From assembly GCA_964389755.1 (NCBI GenBank), contig CAYMEW010000049.1, positions 1-19,681 on the forward strand: 19,681 nucleotides of DNA, in the 5' to 3' direction. The position numbers were made by a program, and so were the translations under genes. Source of the stretch: JBBSUQ01 sp964389755 (GTDB lineage: Bacteria > Bacteroidota > Bacteroidia > Flavobacteriales_D > Crocinitomicaceae). Positions 6,082-13,800 of this stretch are shown here, piece after piece. Numbering within the stretch: position 1 is the first letter of the stretch; every line of letters begins with the position of its first letter. Below the pieces are notes generated by a model. That model worked only from the letters and a program-made list of their open reading frames with translations. It was not told where the DNA came from and made no database searches.

Positions 6082-8019
6082 ATGTCAGACAGTTCGCTCA
6101 GGGATCTCTATTGCTTAGATCCGTATAAGTATCACCGGTTTCCAACACGCGAAGTCAAGGTCGGAAAAATCGCAATCGGGGGACAAAATCCGATACGCAT
6201 TCAATCAATGACCACCACCGATACGATGGACACGGAAGGTTCCGTGGCACAGTCGGCCCGCATGATTGACGCGGGATGCGAACTCGTGCGTTTAACGGCT
6301 CCGAGCAAGAACGAGGCGGAGAACCTGCGCAATATCCGCGAATCGCTTCGCAAACTCGGTTACGACGCGCCTCTTGTGGCAGACATCCATTTTACACCGA
6401 ACGCCGCCGAGATTGCCGCGAAGATCGTGGAAAAGGTACGCGTGAATCCGGGAAATTACGCCGATAAGAAAAAATTCGAGGTCATTGAGTATACGGAGGA
6501 ATCTTACCAGGCCGAGCTGGAACGCATCGAGGCTAAATTTACGCCGCTCGTGTTGCTTTGTAAGGAACAGGGAACCGCAATGCGTATCGGGACGAATCAC
6601 GGCTCTCTTTCGGATCGCATTTTAAGTCGCTACGGAGACACACCTGAAGGAATGGTAGAATCTGCGATGGAATTTATCCGCATTTGCCGAAAACACGATT
6701 TCCACGAACTTGTGATCTCCATGAAAGCAAGTAATACCTTGGTGATGGTGCAGGCATATCGTTTGCTGGTGGCCACGATGCGCAGGGAGAACATGAATTA
6801 TCCGCTCCATTTAGGCGTCACGGAAGCCGGAGACGGGGAAGACGGTCGCGTTAAGTCCGCTGTGGGCATTGGTGCACTACTTGAGGACGGACTGGGCGAC
6901 ACGATCCGTGTTTCGTTGACAGAAGCACCGGAAATGGAAATTCCGGTGGCTCAGAAACTCGCAGCTCCTTTTCAGCCGGATGCCAAGCGAAAAGTGTTTC
7001 CCCTTGATCCGGAACCATTAAACTTCAATCCTTTTCAATTTGAACGTCTATTTTCGCAAAAAACAAACAATATTGGCGAAAATCAGGTGCCGGTAGTGGT
7101 TTCCGATCTGTCTGATCGCGACACGATAAGTCCTGCAAACCTGTTTTCAGCTGGTTACAATTATAGCCGCGAACTAGATAAATGGAATATTCAGGATCTG
7201 GCCAGCGATTACATTTACGTGGGTGCTAATACGGTTGATTTTGAAATACCAGGTACACTTGGAATCATCGCTGATTTTGAAAATTACGAAGCCAATTTTA
7301 AAGGCCGAAAACAATGCTACCCGCTTGTCTCGGATTTACGTGATCTTTCAAAGATAGCCCCTGAGCAAATTTGCTTCATCCGGGCGGACGAAAGCTTCGA
7401 TCCTGCAATTCTAAAAGGTCATCGCCACGCAGTGCTTGTATTTTCAACTGATTACGATAACAAAACTCAAATTTTCCGCTCACTGATTGCACGTATGCGC
7501 AGGGCAGGTTATGAAAATGCCTTTTTATTGCAGTACGGTTCTACCGAAGCGGATTTCGAATCTGTGCAACTGGAAGCTTCGCGCGTACTAGGTTCGCTTC
7601 TTGTAGATGGAATGGGGGACGGTATTTGGATCCGTTCAAAAGCACATTCACTCAGCCAACTAACATCACTTTCGTTTGGCATTCTACAGGCAACACGTCT
7701 GCGCATTTCCAGAACGGAATACATCAGCTGCCCGTCTTGTGGTCGTACCTTATTCGACCTTCAAGAAACGACTGCCAAAATCCGGAAGGAGACAGCGCAT
7801 TTGAAAGGAATCAAGATCGGGATTATGGGATGCATCGTGAATGGACCGGGAGAGATGGCAGATGCCGATTACGGATACGTCGGAACCGGTCCGGGTAAAA
7901 TCAATCTGTATAAGGAAAAAACTGTTGTGCGCAAAAACGTAAACGAATCGGAAGCTGTTCACGAACTCATCGAACTTATTAAAGAATACGGGGATTGGGT
8001 GGCTCCGAAGGAAGCGTAA
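6082..8019 (+). CDS. ispG: 4-hydroxy-3-methylbut-2-enyl diphosphate synthase, long form
   Basis: IspG (GcpE) reduces methylerythritol cyclodiphosphate to HMBPP in the cytosolic MEP isoprenoid pathway, using a [4Fe-4S] cluster. From the chosen start the protein has 645 residues, far longer than the roughly 370 of E. coli. The N-terminal TIM barrel is clear (RIQSMTTTDTMDT, LVADIHFTPNAA, KVRVNPGNYAD). A middle insert follows (roughly nt 7000-7690), as in the plant and Bacteroidota forms, then the C-terminal iron-sulfur domain with Cys550, Cys553, Cys584 and Glu591 (CPSC and GCIVNGPGE). The insert looks more AT-rich and less conserved than the flanks. An upstream in-frame ATG at 6010 is rejected because a -7 box lies inside that stretch; 6058 is possible. 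The gene is divergent from the desaturase and convergent with mnmG. Confidence 0.96.
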   Translation: MSDSSLRDLYCLDPYKYHRFPTREVKVGKIAIGGQNPIRIQSMTTTDTMDTEGSVAQSARMIDAGCELVRLTAPSKNEAENLRNIRESLRKLGYDAPLVADIHFTPNAAEIAAKIVEKVRVNPGNYADKKKFEVIEYTEESYQAELERIEAKFTPLVLLCKEQGTAMRIGTNHGSLSDRILSRYGDTPEGMVESAMEFIRICRKHDFHELVISMKASNTLVMVQAYRLLVATMRRENMNYPLHLGVTEAGDGEDGRVKSAVGIGALLEDGLGDTIRVSLTEAPEMEIPVAQKLAAPFQPDAKRKVFPLDPEPLNFNPFQFERLFSQKTNNIGENQVPVVVSDLSDRDTISPANLFSAGYNYSRELDKWNIQDLASDYIYVGANTVDFEIPGTLGIIADFENYEANFKGRKQCYPLVSDLRDLSKIAPEQICFIRADESFDPAILKGHRHAVLVFSTDYDNKTQIFRSLIARMRRAGYENAFLLQYGSTEADFESVQLEASRVLGSLLVDGMGDGIWIRSKAHSLSQLTSLSFGILQATRLRISRTEYISCPSCGRTLFDLQETTAKIRKETAHLKGIKIGIMGCIVNGPGEMADADYGYVGTGPGKINLYKEKTVVRKNVNESEAVHELIELIKEYGDWVAPKEA

Positions 8020-8022
8020 AAC

Positions 8023-8036
8023 GTTTCACGTGAAAC
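8023..8036. promoter_or_regulatory. parS-like ParB-binding palindrome 1
   Basis: GTTTCACGTGAAAC is a perfect 14-bp palindrome matching the core of the parS consensus TGTTnCACGTGAAACA. It fills nearly all of the 17-bp gap between the ispG stop (8017-8019) and the mnmG stop (8037-8039). It is the outlier of five sites, about 1.9 kb from the main cluster. Confidence 0.88.
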
Positions 8037-9902
8037 TTAGCGGCCAAGGTGTACCAGGAGCACCGATACGTCACTAGGTGAAACACCACTCACCCGTGAA
8101 GCCTGTCCAATGGTTGCCGGTTTTAATTTGGATAATTTCTCCCGGGCTTCCATACTCAAGCTCGCAAGTTTAAAGAAATCCAGTCCTTCCGGAATCTTTA
8201 CATTTTCGAGACGCATCATCTTCCCAGCCACTTCTTCTTCACGATCAATATACCCTTCATACTTCAGTTGAATTTCCGCTTGTTCGACAATATCAGCATC
8301 CGTCTGATCCAGAACCTCCAATTCCGAAGGAGCCATCGCTCGCAAAGCCTGCATATCAATGCCGGGGCGAAGCAGGAGAGAAGCGAGTTTCACCTGCTGA
8401 TTAATCTCACTGCTTTCACGCTGGTGCAACACCGGGTTAGCTGATTCAGGCGCTACACCTGTCTTTCTTAACAGTTTGATCACGTCTTTGGTTCCGCTCG
8501 CTTTGCGCTCTACGTTACGCATGCGCTCATCGGATGCCAGGCCAATCGCATGTCCGATCGGCGTGAGCCGCAAGTCCGCATTGTCCTGACGTAACAAAAT
8601 CCGGAACTCCGCGCGACTCGTAAACATCCGGTACGGTTCTTTCGTGCCTTTGGTAATCAGGTCATCAATTAACACCCCGATATACGCCTCATTGCGGTTC
8701 AGTATAAAAGTTTCCTGCTCATGAATTTTGCGATGCGCGTTGATCCCGGCCATGAGACCCTGACATGCCGCCTCCTCGTATCCGGTTGTACCGTTAATCT
8801 GACCTGCGAAATACAAGTTCTCAATCAACTTAGTTTCCAGCGTATGCTTCAACTGAGTGGGAGGGAAGTAGTCGTATTCAATTGCATAACCGGGACGGAA
8901 CATCTTCGCCTGTTCAAAACCGGGAATCGTTCGCATCGCACGCAATTGAATGTCTTCCGGAAGAGAGGTACTAAATCCGTTCACATAGATCTCGATCGTA
9001 TTCCAGCCTTCCGGCTCTACAAACACCTGGTGACGATCGCGATCCGCAAACCGATTGATCTTATCCTCGATACTCGGGCAATAACGCGGGCCCGTACTCT
9101 TGATGGCACCGTTAAACATGGGCGAACGATCAAAGCCTTCTCTCAAATACTCGTGCGTAGTTGGGTTTGTATAGGTTATGTGGCATGCTCTCTGCGTAGT
9201 TAGAGCCTTTGTATCCGAAAAACTGAACTTTGAAGCCTGTTCGTCACCGTGTTGAATCTCCATTTTTGAATAATCCAGCGAACGTCCGTCTACACGCGGA
9301 GGCGTACCTGTCTTCATACGTCCGGCTTCGAAACCGAGCTCTACGAGTTGTTCCGTGATACCCGTCGCAGCACGCTCTGCCGCGCGACCTCCACCGAATT
9401 GCTTTTCACCCAGGTGAATCAATCCGTTGAGAAAAGTACCATTGGTCAGAACTACGGCTTTTGCGCCTATTTCAATGCCCATGGACGTTCGTACACCAAC
9501 CACACGATCTCCTTTTACGATAATCGCGTTACACATGTCCTGCCAGAAATCGACATTTTCATTTCTCTCAAGTAACAGTCGCCACTCTTCAGCAAAACGC
9601 ATACGGTCGTTCTGAGTACGCGGCGACCACATTGCCGGACCTTTAGACATGTTGAGCATTCGGAACTGAATGGCACTCAAATCACTTACTATACCTGAAC
9701 CGCCGCCGAGCGCATCGATTTCACGAACGATCTGTCCTTTTGCCACACCACCCATTGCGGGGTTGCAACTCATCTGAGCAATTGTATTCATGTTCATGGT
9801 CAACAGCAACACCTTCGACCCCATGCGTGCAGCAGCATTAGCAGCCTCACAGCCCGCATGTCCACCTCCCACAACAATCACATCATACTCAGACAGCATC
9901 AT
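8037..9902 (-). CDS. mnmG: tRNA U34 carboxymethylaminomethyl modification enzyme, FAD subunit
   Basis: MnmG (GidA) works with the GTPase MnmE to make the (carboxymethyl)aminomethyl group at wobble U34 of several tRNAs. The FAD-binding motif VVGGGHAGCEAA starts about 10 residues in. The family blocks SCNPAMGGVAKG, GTFLNGLIHLGE and MKTGTPPRVDGR are all present, and the C-terminal helical domain ends with ASRVSGVSPSDVSVLLVHLG. Length from the chosen start is 621 residues, normal for the family. The frame is open to a GTG at 9938, but that codon lies inside a parS palindrome and upstream of a -7 box at 9914-9921. ATG 9902 (or the adjacent ATG 9899) is therefore the better start. It lies downstream of ybeY on the same strand but has its own promoter. 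Confidence 0.97.
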   Translation of the reverse strand: MMLSEYDVIVVGGGHAGCEAANAAARMGSKVLLLTMNMNTIAQMSCNPAMGGVAKGQIVREIDALGGGSGIVSDLSAIQFRMLNMSKGPAMWSPRTQNDRMRFAEEWRLLLERNENVDFWQDMCNAIIVKGDRVVGVRTSMGIEIGAKAVVLTNGTFLNGLIHLGEKQFGGGRAAERAATGITEQLVELGFEAGRMKTGTPPRVDGRSLDYSKMEIQHGDEQASKFSFSDTKALTTQRACHITYTNPTTHEYLREGFDRSPMFNGAIKSTGPRYCPSIEDKINRFADRDRHQVFVEPEGWNTIEIYVNGFSTSLPEDIQLRAMRTIPGFEQAKMFRPGYAIEYDYFPPTQLKHTLETKLIENLYFAGQINGTTGYEEAACQGLMAGINAHRKIHEQETFILNRNEAYIGVLIDDLITKGTKEPYRMFTSRAEFRILLRQDNADLRLTPIGHAIGLASDERMRNVERKASGTKDVIKLLRKTGVAPESANPVLHQRESSEINQQVKLASLLLRPGIDMQALRAMAPSELEVLDQTDADIVEQAEIQLKYEGYIDREEEVAGKMMRLENVKIPEGLDFFKLASLSMEAREKLSKLKPATIGQASRVSGVSPSDVSVLLVHLGR

Positions 9903-9913
9903 TCTTTTTTTTA

Positions 9914-9921
9914 CAAAGTTA
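9914..9921 (-). promoter_or_regulatory. -7 box of mnmG
   Basis: The minus strand reads TAACTTTG, a perfect TAnnTTTG box, 11 bp upstream of the ATG at 9902. The -33 position expected 17-23 nt further upstream (9939-9947) falls inside parS-like site 2, so ParB binding could affect initiation. Confidence 0.65.
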
Positions 9922-9931
9922 GAGAGAATTT

Positions 9932-9945
9932 GTTTCACGTGAAAC
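9932..9945. promoter_or_regulatory. parS-like ParB-binding palindrome 2
   Basis: A perfect GTTTCACGTGAAAC with flanking T and C (TGTTTCACGTGAAACC), so one outer base departs from the 16-bp consensus. It lies 10 bp upstream of the mnmG -7 box, over the expected -33 element. Confidence 0.92.
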
Positions 9946-9990
9946 CAGCATACCGATAAGGCATCAAAGCTTCGAAAAGGGAATAAAATT

Positions 9991-10004
9991 GTTTCACGTG
10001 AAAC
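9991..10004. promoter_or_regulatory. parS-like ParB-binding palindrome 3
   Basis: A perfect GTTTCACGTGAAAC in the gap between the ybeY stop and the mnmG promoter. Its centre is 59 bp from site 2 and 42 bp from site 4. Confidence 0.92.
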
Positions 10005-10016
10005 CTTTGACCAAAC

Positions 10017-10448
10017 TCAGAACGCAAACAATGTTTCACGTGAAACATCCAAATATTGCTCTTCTTTAGTTCGCATTAATTTAATATCTGAATCGGATTT
10101 ATCCTTATATCCGCACAAATGTAAAACACCATGAATACAAACGCGTTTTAGTTCCGTTTCACGTGAAACATTAAACTCAGAGGCATTGTCGAAAACGCGG
10201 TCTACTGAGATAAAGAGATCTCCACTTACGCTCTTTTCTTCTGTATAATCGAATGTGATAATGTCGGTATAATAATCGTGGTTCAGGTGTGTTCTGTTCA
10301 TTTCAAGAAGGTATTCATCGGAACAAAAGACGAGTGTAATTTCACCCATTCCAAAACCTTCCTGTTGAATCGTATGGCGGAACCATTGCTCCAAACGCGA
10401 GTCATCTACCTGGAAAGCCGCACAATCTTCGAAGTGAACGTCGACCAT
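10017..10448 (-). CDS. ybeY: rRNA maturation endoribonuclease YbeY
   Basis: YbeY is a metal-dependent RNase acting in 16S rRNA 3'-end maturation and ribosome quality control. The protein has 143 residues, with the signature HGVLHLCGYKD at 106-116. His106 and His110 are the first two metal ligands, but the third position of the usual H-x3-H-x5-H motif is Asp116. I recall the GYKD form as common in Bacteroidota, so it is probably functional. Two parS-like palindromes lie in the coding sequence in the same frame, each giving VSRET (residues 94-98 and 135-139), the second close to the C-terminus. The ATG shares one base with the stop of the HATPase gene (TAATG), suggesting translational coupling. 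mnmG lies downstream with its own promoter. Confidence 0.95.
   Translation of the reverse strand: MVDVHFEDCAAFQVDDSRLEQWFRHTIQQEGFGMGEITLVFCSDEYLLEMNRTHLNHDYYTDIITFDYTEEKSVSGDLFISVDRVFDNASEFNVSRETELKRVCIHGVLHLCGYKDKSDSDIKLMRTKEEQYLDVSRETLFAF
10033..10046. promoter_or_regulatory. parS-like ParB-binding palindrome 4 (inside ybeY)
   Basis: With its flanks this is TGTTTCACGTGAAACA (10032-10047), a full 16-bp palindrome and the best parS match in the window. It lies in the last codons of ybeY and encodes Val-Ser-Arg-Glu-Thr. Confidence 0.95.
10156..10169. promoter_or_regulatory. parS-like ParB-binding palindrome 5 (inside ybeY)
   Basis: A perfect GTTTCACGTGAAAC core flanked by C and A. It lies 123 bp (41 codons) from site 4, so it is read in the same frame and again encodes Val-Ser-Arg-Glu-Thr, just upstream of the metal-binding motif of YbeY. 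Confidence 0.92.
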
Positions 10449-10876
10449 TATTTGTTGAAATAGATGCTTACGCAGGAACCATTGTCCTCAAATTCGACTT
10501 CGTCTGCCAGGTTCTTCATTAAGAAAATACCGCGTCCGTTTTCGAGCTGCAGATTATCCGGCGCAGTAGGGTCGGGGAGGGCTGTAAAGTTAAATCCGGG
10601 TCCCTGATCTTTTACGCGGAAACAAAAGGAACGCACCTCATCCCCAACAGCAACATCGACCATAAGGTCTTTGTTCCTGGAATTTCCATGCATGATCGCA
10701 TTCGTGACAGCCTCTGTAACGGCTATCAATACGTTTCCATAGTTGGCTTCATCAACGCCGAGATTTCCACACACCTTATCTACCAGTGATTCCACTTCGC
10801 CCAATGCGTTGAAATCCGAAATCACTGAAATTTTATCAATAATCGTATACCCTTCTTTCATAGATCGAACAAACAT
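10448..10876 (-). CDS. Anti-sigma-type HATPase (RsbW/SpoIIAB-like) ATP-binding protein
   Basis: A small GHKL ATPase of 142 residues, a single HATPase domain with no receiver or sensor part. The N-box is AVTEAVTNAIMHGN (52-65; Glu55, Asn59, His63), the G1 box DQGPGF (90-95) and the G2 box GRGIFLMKNLAD (114-125). This is the layout of serine-kinase anti-sigma or anti-anti-sigma regulators such as RsbW and SpoIIAB. No partner sigma factor or STAS protein is adjacent. The ATG shares a base with the stop of the DUF4175 gene (TAATG), and its own stop shares a base with the ybeY ATG. These overlaps fix the start and indicate an operon. The target is unknown. Confidence 0.9.
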   Translation of the reverse strand: MFVRSMKEGYTIIDKISVISDFNALGEVESLVDKVCGNLGVDEANYGNVLIAVTEAVTNAIMHGNSRNKDLMVDVAVGDEVRSFCFRVKDQGPGFNFTALPDPTAPDNLQLENGRGIFLMKNLADEVEFEDNGSCVSIYFNK

Positions 10877-13800
10877 TAGTTCGCCTGATTGAAATACTCA
10901 TTCGCTTTGTCCCGATAATACTTCTGATACGTCGGGTCAACTGAGCGGAGCAATTCAATTTGCTTCAACTTTTGTTTGTTATACTCATCAAAGCGAATTT
11001 GGTTACCATTATCCTGGTTTTTTCCTTCCTCGGACTCTCGCTTGTCTTCATAGCCTCGTTCTTCGATCGCTTTCTCGCTTTCCAACAGGCGCGTCATGAT
11101 CTCTTTCTGACGCTCGATCATTTCCGGAGTGAAGTTCTTATTGATCAAATCCTTTTCTTGCTCTTCCAGTTCTTTTATCAAAGGATTCAGTTGATTTCCT
11201 TTACCCTGACCTTCTTTATTCAGTTCATCACGCAGTTGCTCAAGTCTTCGTCGAATAGCAGACTGCTCTGCGGCCATTTTCGCGATCTGCTTATTACCAA
11301 GACCCATTCCGCCCTGACCATTCTGACCCTGCCCCGGACTTTCACCTGGTTTCTTTCCTCCGGGATTGGATCCCTTTTGCATGTTCTCCAGTTGCTGTTT
11401 GAGCATCTGTTTCATATCACCTGAACTCATTCCGTTTCCGGGTTTCGGCTGTCCACTGCCACCCGGTTTGTTGCAACTTCCGGAACCCGGTTTCATACTC
11501 TTCATTTGTTGCTGCATGTTTTCCAGTGATTCGTTGAGTAGCAGCGCCAGGTTATTGTAACTCGTCATCGCCGACTGCTGATGTGCACCGAGTTCGCGCT
11601 TGCGGTGTTCGTCGATATCTTCCAGGGCTGTTTTGTGATTACTCGCGATATTATTCAGTTCCCGATCAATGAAAGACGCGATCTTCGGTTGTCGTTTTGC
11701 GAGTTTTTCCAAACTGTCCGCAACCAGTTTCGTATCGTCTATAATGGCTCGCTGTTTCCTTCCATATTTCGTATACGCAGGGTCCGTTTCCGCCACGTTC
11801 ATGAAGCGGTTCATAATCATTTCCTGGTCAAAGCTCAAGGTCATCAGGTTCTTTAAGATCTGTCTTAGCATTTCGATATCCTCGCCTTGTTGCTCCTCAT
11901 TGGATTTTTGCTGCATTGCGTTGAGCTCATCTGCCATTTGCTGCATTTGTTCAGACGCAGATTGTTGCTTCGGACCGGCTTTCCCGCTCTTTCCTTTTTG
12001 CAGCGATTCACCGGCTTCCTTCATATCTTCCGAGATCTGTTGTTCCATCTGTTCCTGATCGCCGAGTTCCAACGGACGTTGCAATTCCTCGTTCAACTCT
12101 TTTAACTCCTTCAGATCTTCTTTCAGTTGATCAAAGCGCTCATTCATTTCATCCTGCTTCTGCTTTGCATTTTCATCCGAGATCTCTTTGTTTTCTTCCT
12201 GTTCTTTCAAATCCAGTTGCTCCTCGCTCAGCTTCTTCAGTTCTTCCTCGAAAGCATCTATTTTCTCGTTTACCTGGAGTTTCTTTAACATTTCAAGGCT
12301 TCGGTCCAATTGCTTGTTCATGTCTTCGGCAGACATCTCCAGTTCCTCCATTTGTTCCTGGAACGCGCGCTGATTATTCTTTTTCATGAGTTCCTCCAAC
12401 TTGTCAAGCAAGTCGCGAAGTTCATCGTCCATGACTTCATCGAGCAGTTTCTCTATCATCTCCTGTTTTTCGAGGAGTTGCTGATCCATTTCCGAGAGCT
12501 GCTCTTTCTCCTGCGCGGACTGCTCCATCTTCTGTTTAATAGCCTCCAGTTGCTTCTGCAAGGATTGCTGTTCCTGTTTTAACTGCTGTACCTGGTTCAG
12601 TTTATTCCAGTCAGAAGATTTTGAATTGAGCGATTCCTTTCTCAAACGGTTCACATTCTCCTGGAATTCTTCAGTGCGCTGCATTACTTCGGATAAACCG
12701 TCACGTACGGCATTTTGCGCTTCATCCCGCTTTTCATTCAGTTCTTCCAGTGAGGGCAGCTTGTAAACGAAGGTTTGACTCTTCGTGGATTTAGGGCCGT
12801 GTACACCGTCGTTGTCCCAGACAACAAAGAAGTATTCGATTCGATCATCGAGTTTTACATCTTCACGGCGAAAGTCTACGGCGAAATCGAAATCCTGTGT
12901 GGTTCCGGCCGTGCCAACGACGCGCATTTCTTTTTCCCGTTTGGTACCGTCCTTCGAGGTGATCGTATACACGAACTTGAGTCCGCCAAGGCCGTAATCA
13001 TCAGCCACGGAACCGCCAAAGAAGCGCACACCGTCCTTCAGTGTATCCTGAACTTCCTCCACGCGAATGGTCGGATAAGCGTCCCGGATCATGTGTATGT
13101 AGAATCCGCTGGTATCCACTTTGCCACTGTTAGCATTATGCAGCGTTAATCTTACCGAAGCCGGCTCGAAAATGCGTCGGTTTACGATAAAACCATCGGT
13201 CCTGAAGTGCTGCACGGAATCATTGTAGTACCAGTCTACCTGCTTTGCATTTTTAGTCAGGACGGACCATTCAATACGCGTTCCTTCGGGCACTGTCAGG
13301 TCGCCCACATTCTGAACTGTTTCATTTGAACGGCCCAGGTAAGCGGGGTAGACAAGCTTTGCTTCCAACTTTCCGATAGACGTCTTCGGAACAGGTACAA
13401 TGGCAAACTCACGGCTACGGAAACCACCACCCTCGAAGTGAAAAGCGGTTTTGCGCGCGACATTCTTCAGGAGCCAGGTTCCTGAATTCTTTGTGGTACG
13501 ATCCATCAGGAAACGTCCCTGGTCACTTACGATATATACTTTATCCGGAAACGAATTTCCGCTTAGCTTATATTCCACATTCACATTTTCTCCCTGCTCC
13601 ACGGAAAGATCCGTATTGACGAGTTCGAACTTAAACGGCGCTTCCGGCACAAATTCCCTGTTGAAATTTAACACGCGGTCCGTGCCCTGCATAAACAGAG
13701 TCGGGCTGAAGGCCCACAAGGCACCGAATAGTAAGATTACCGGAATCAACCAGCGCAGATAGGTCCGGTTACGACTAACATCCACCGCTCCCGTAAACGG

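Noticed and set aside
8721..9203. 160-codon plus-strand frame inside mnmG
   Set aside because: Antisense shadow of strongly conserved MnmG sequence.
9903..9938. Upstream GTG start for mnmG
   Set aside because: The GTG lies within a parS-like palindrome and upstream of a perfect -7 box. The extra residues (MKQILSNFVKKR) are not typical of MnmG.
9903..10016. Origin of replication in the mnmG-ybeY gap
   Set aside because: parS-like sites and mnmG suggest origin proximity, but I see no cluster of DnaA boxes (TTATCCACA type), no AT-rich unwinding stretch of size, and no dnaA gene.
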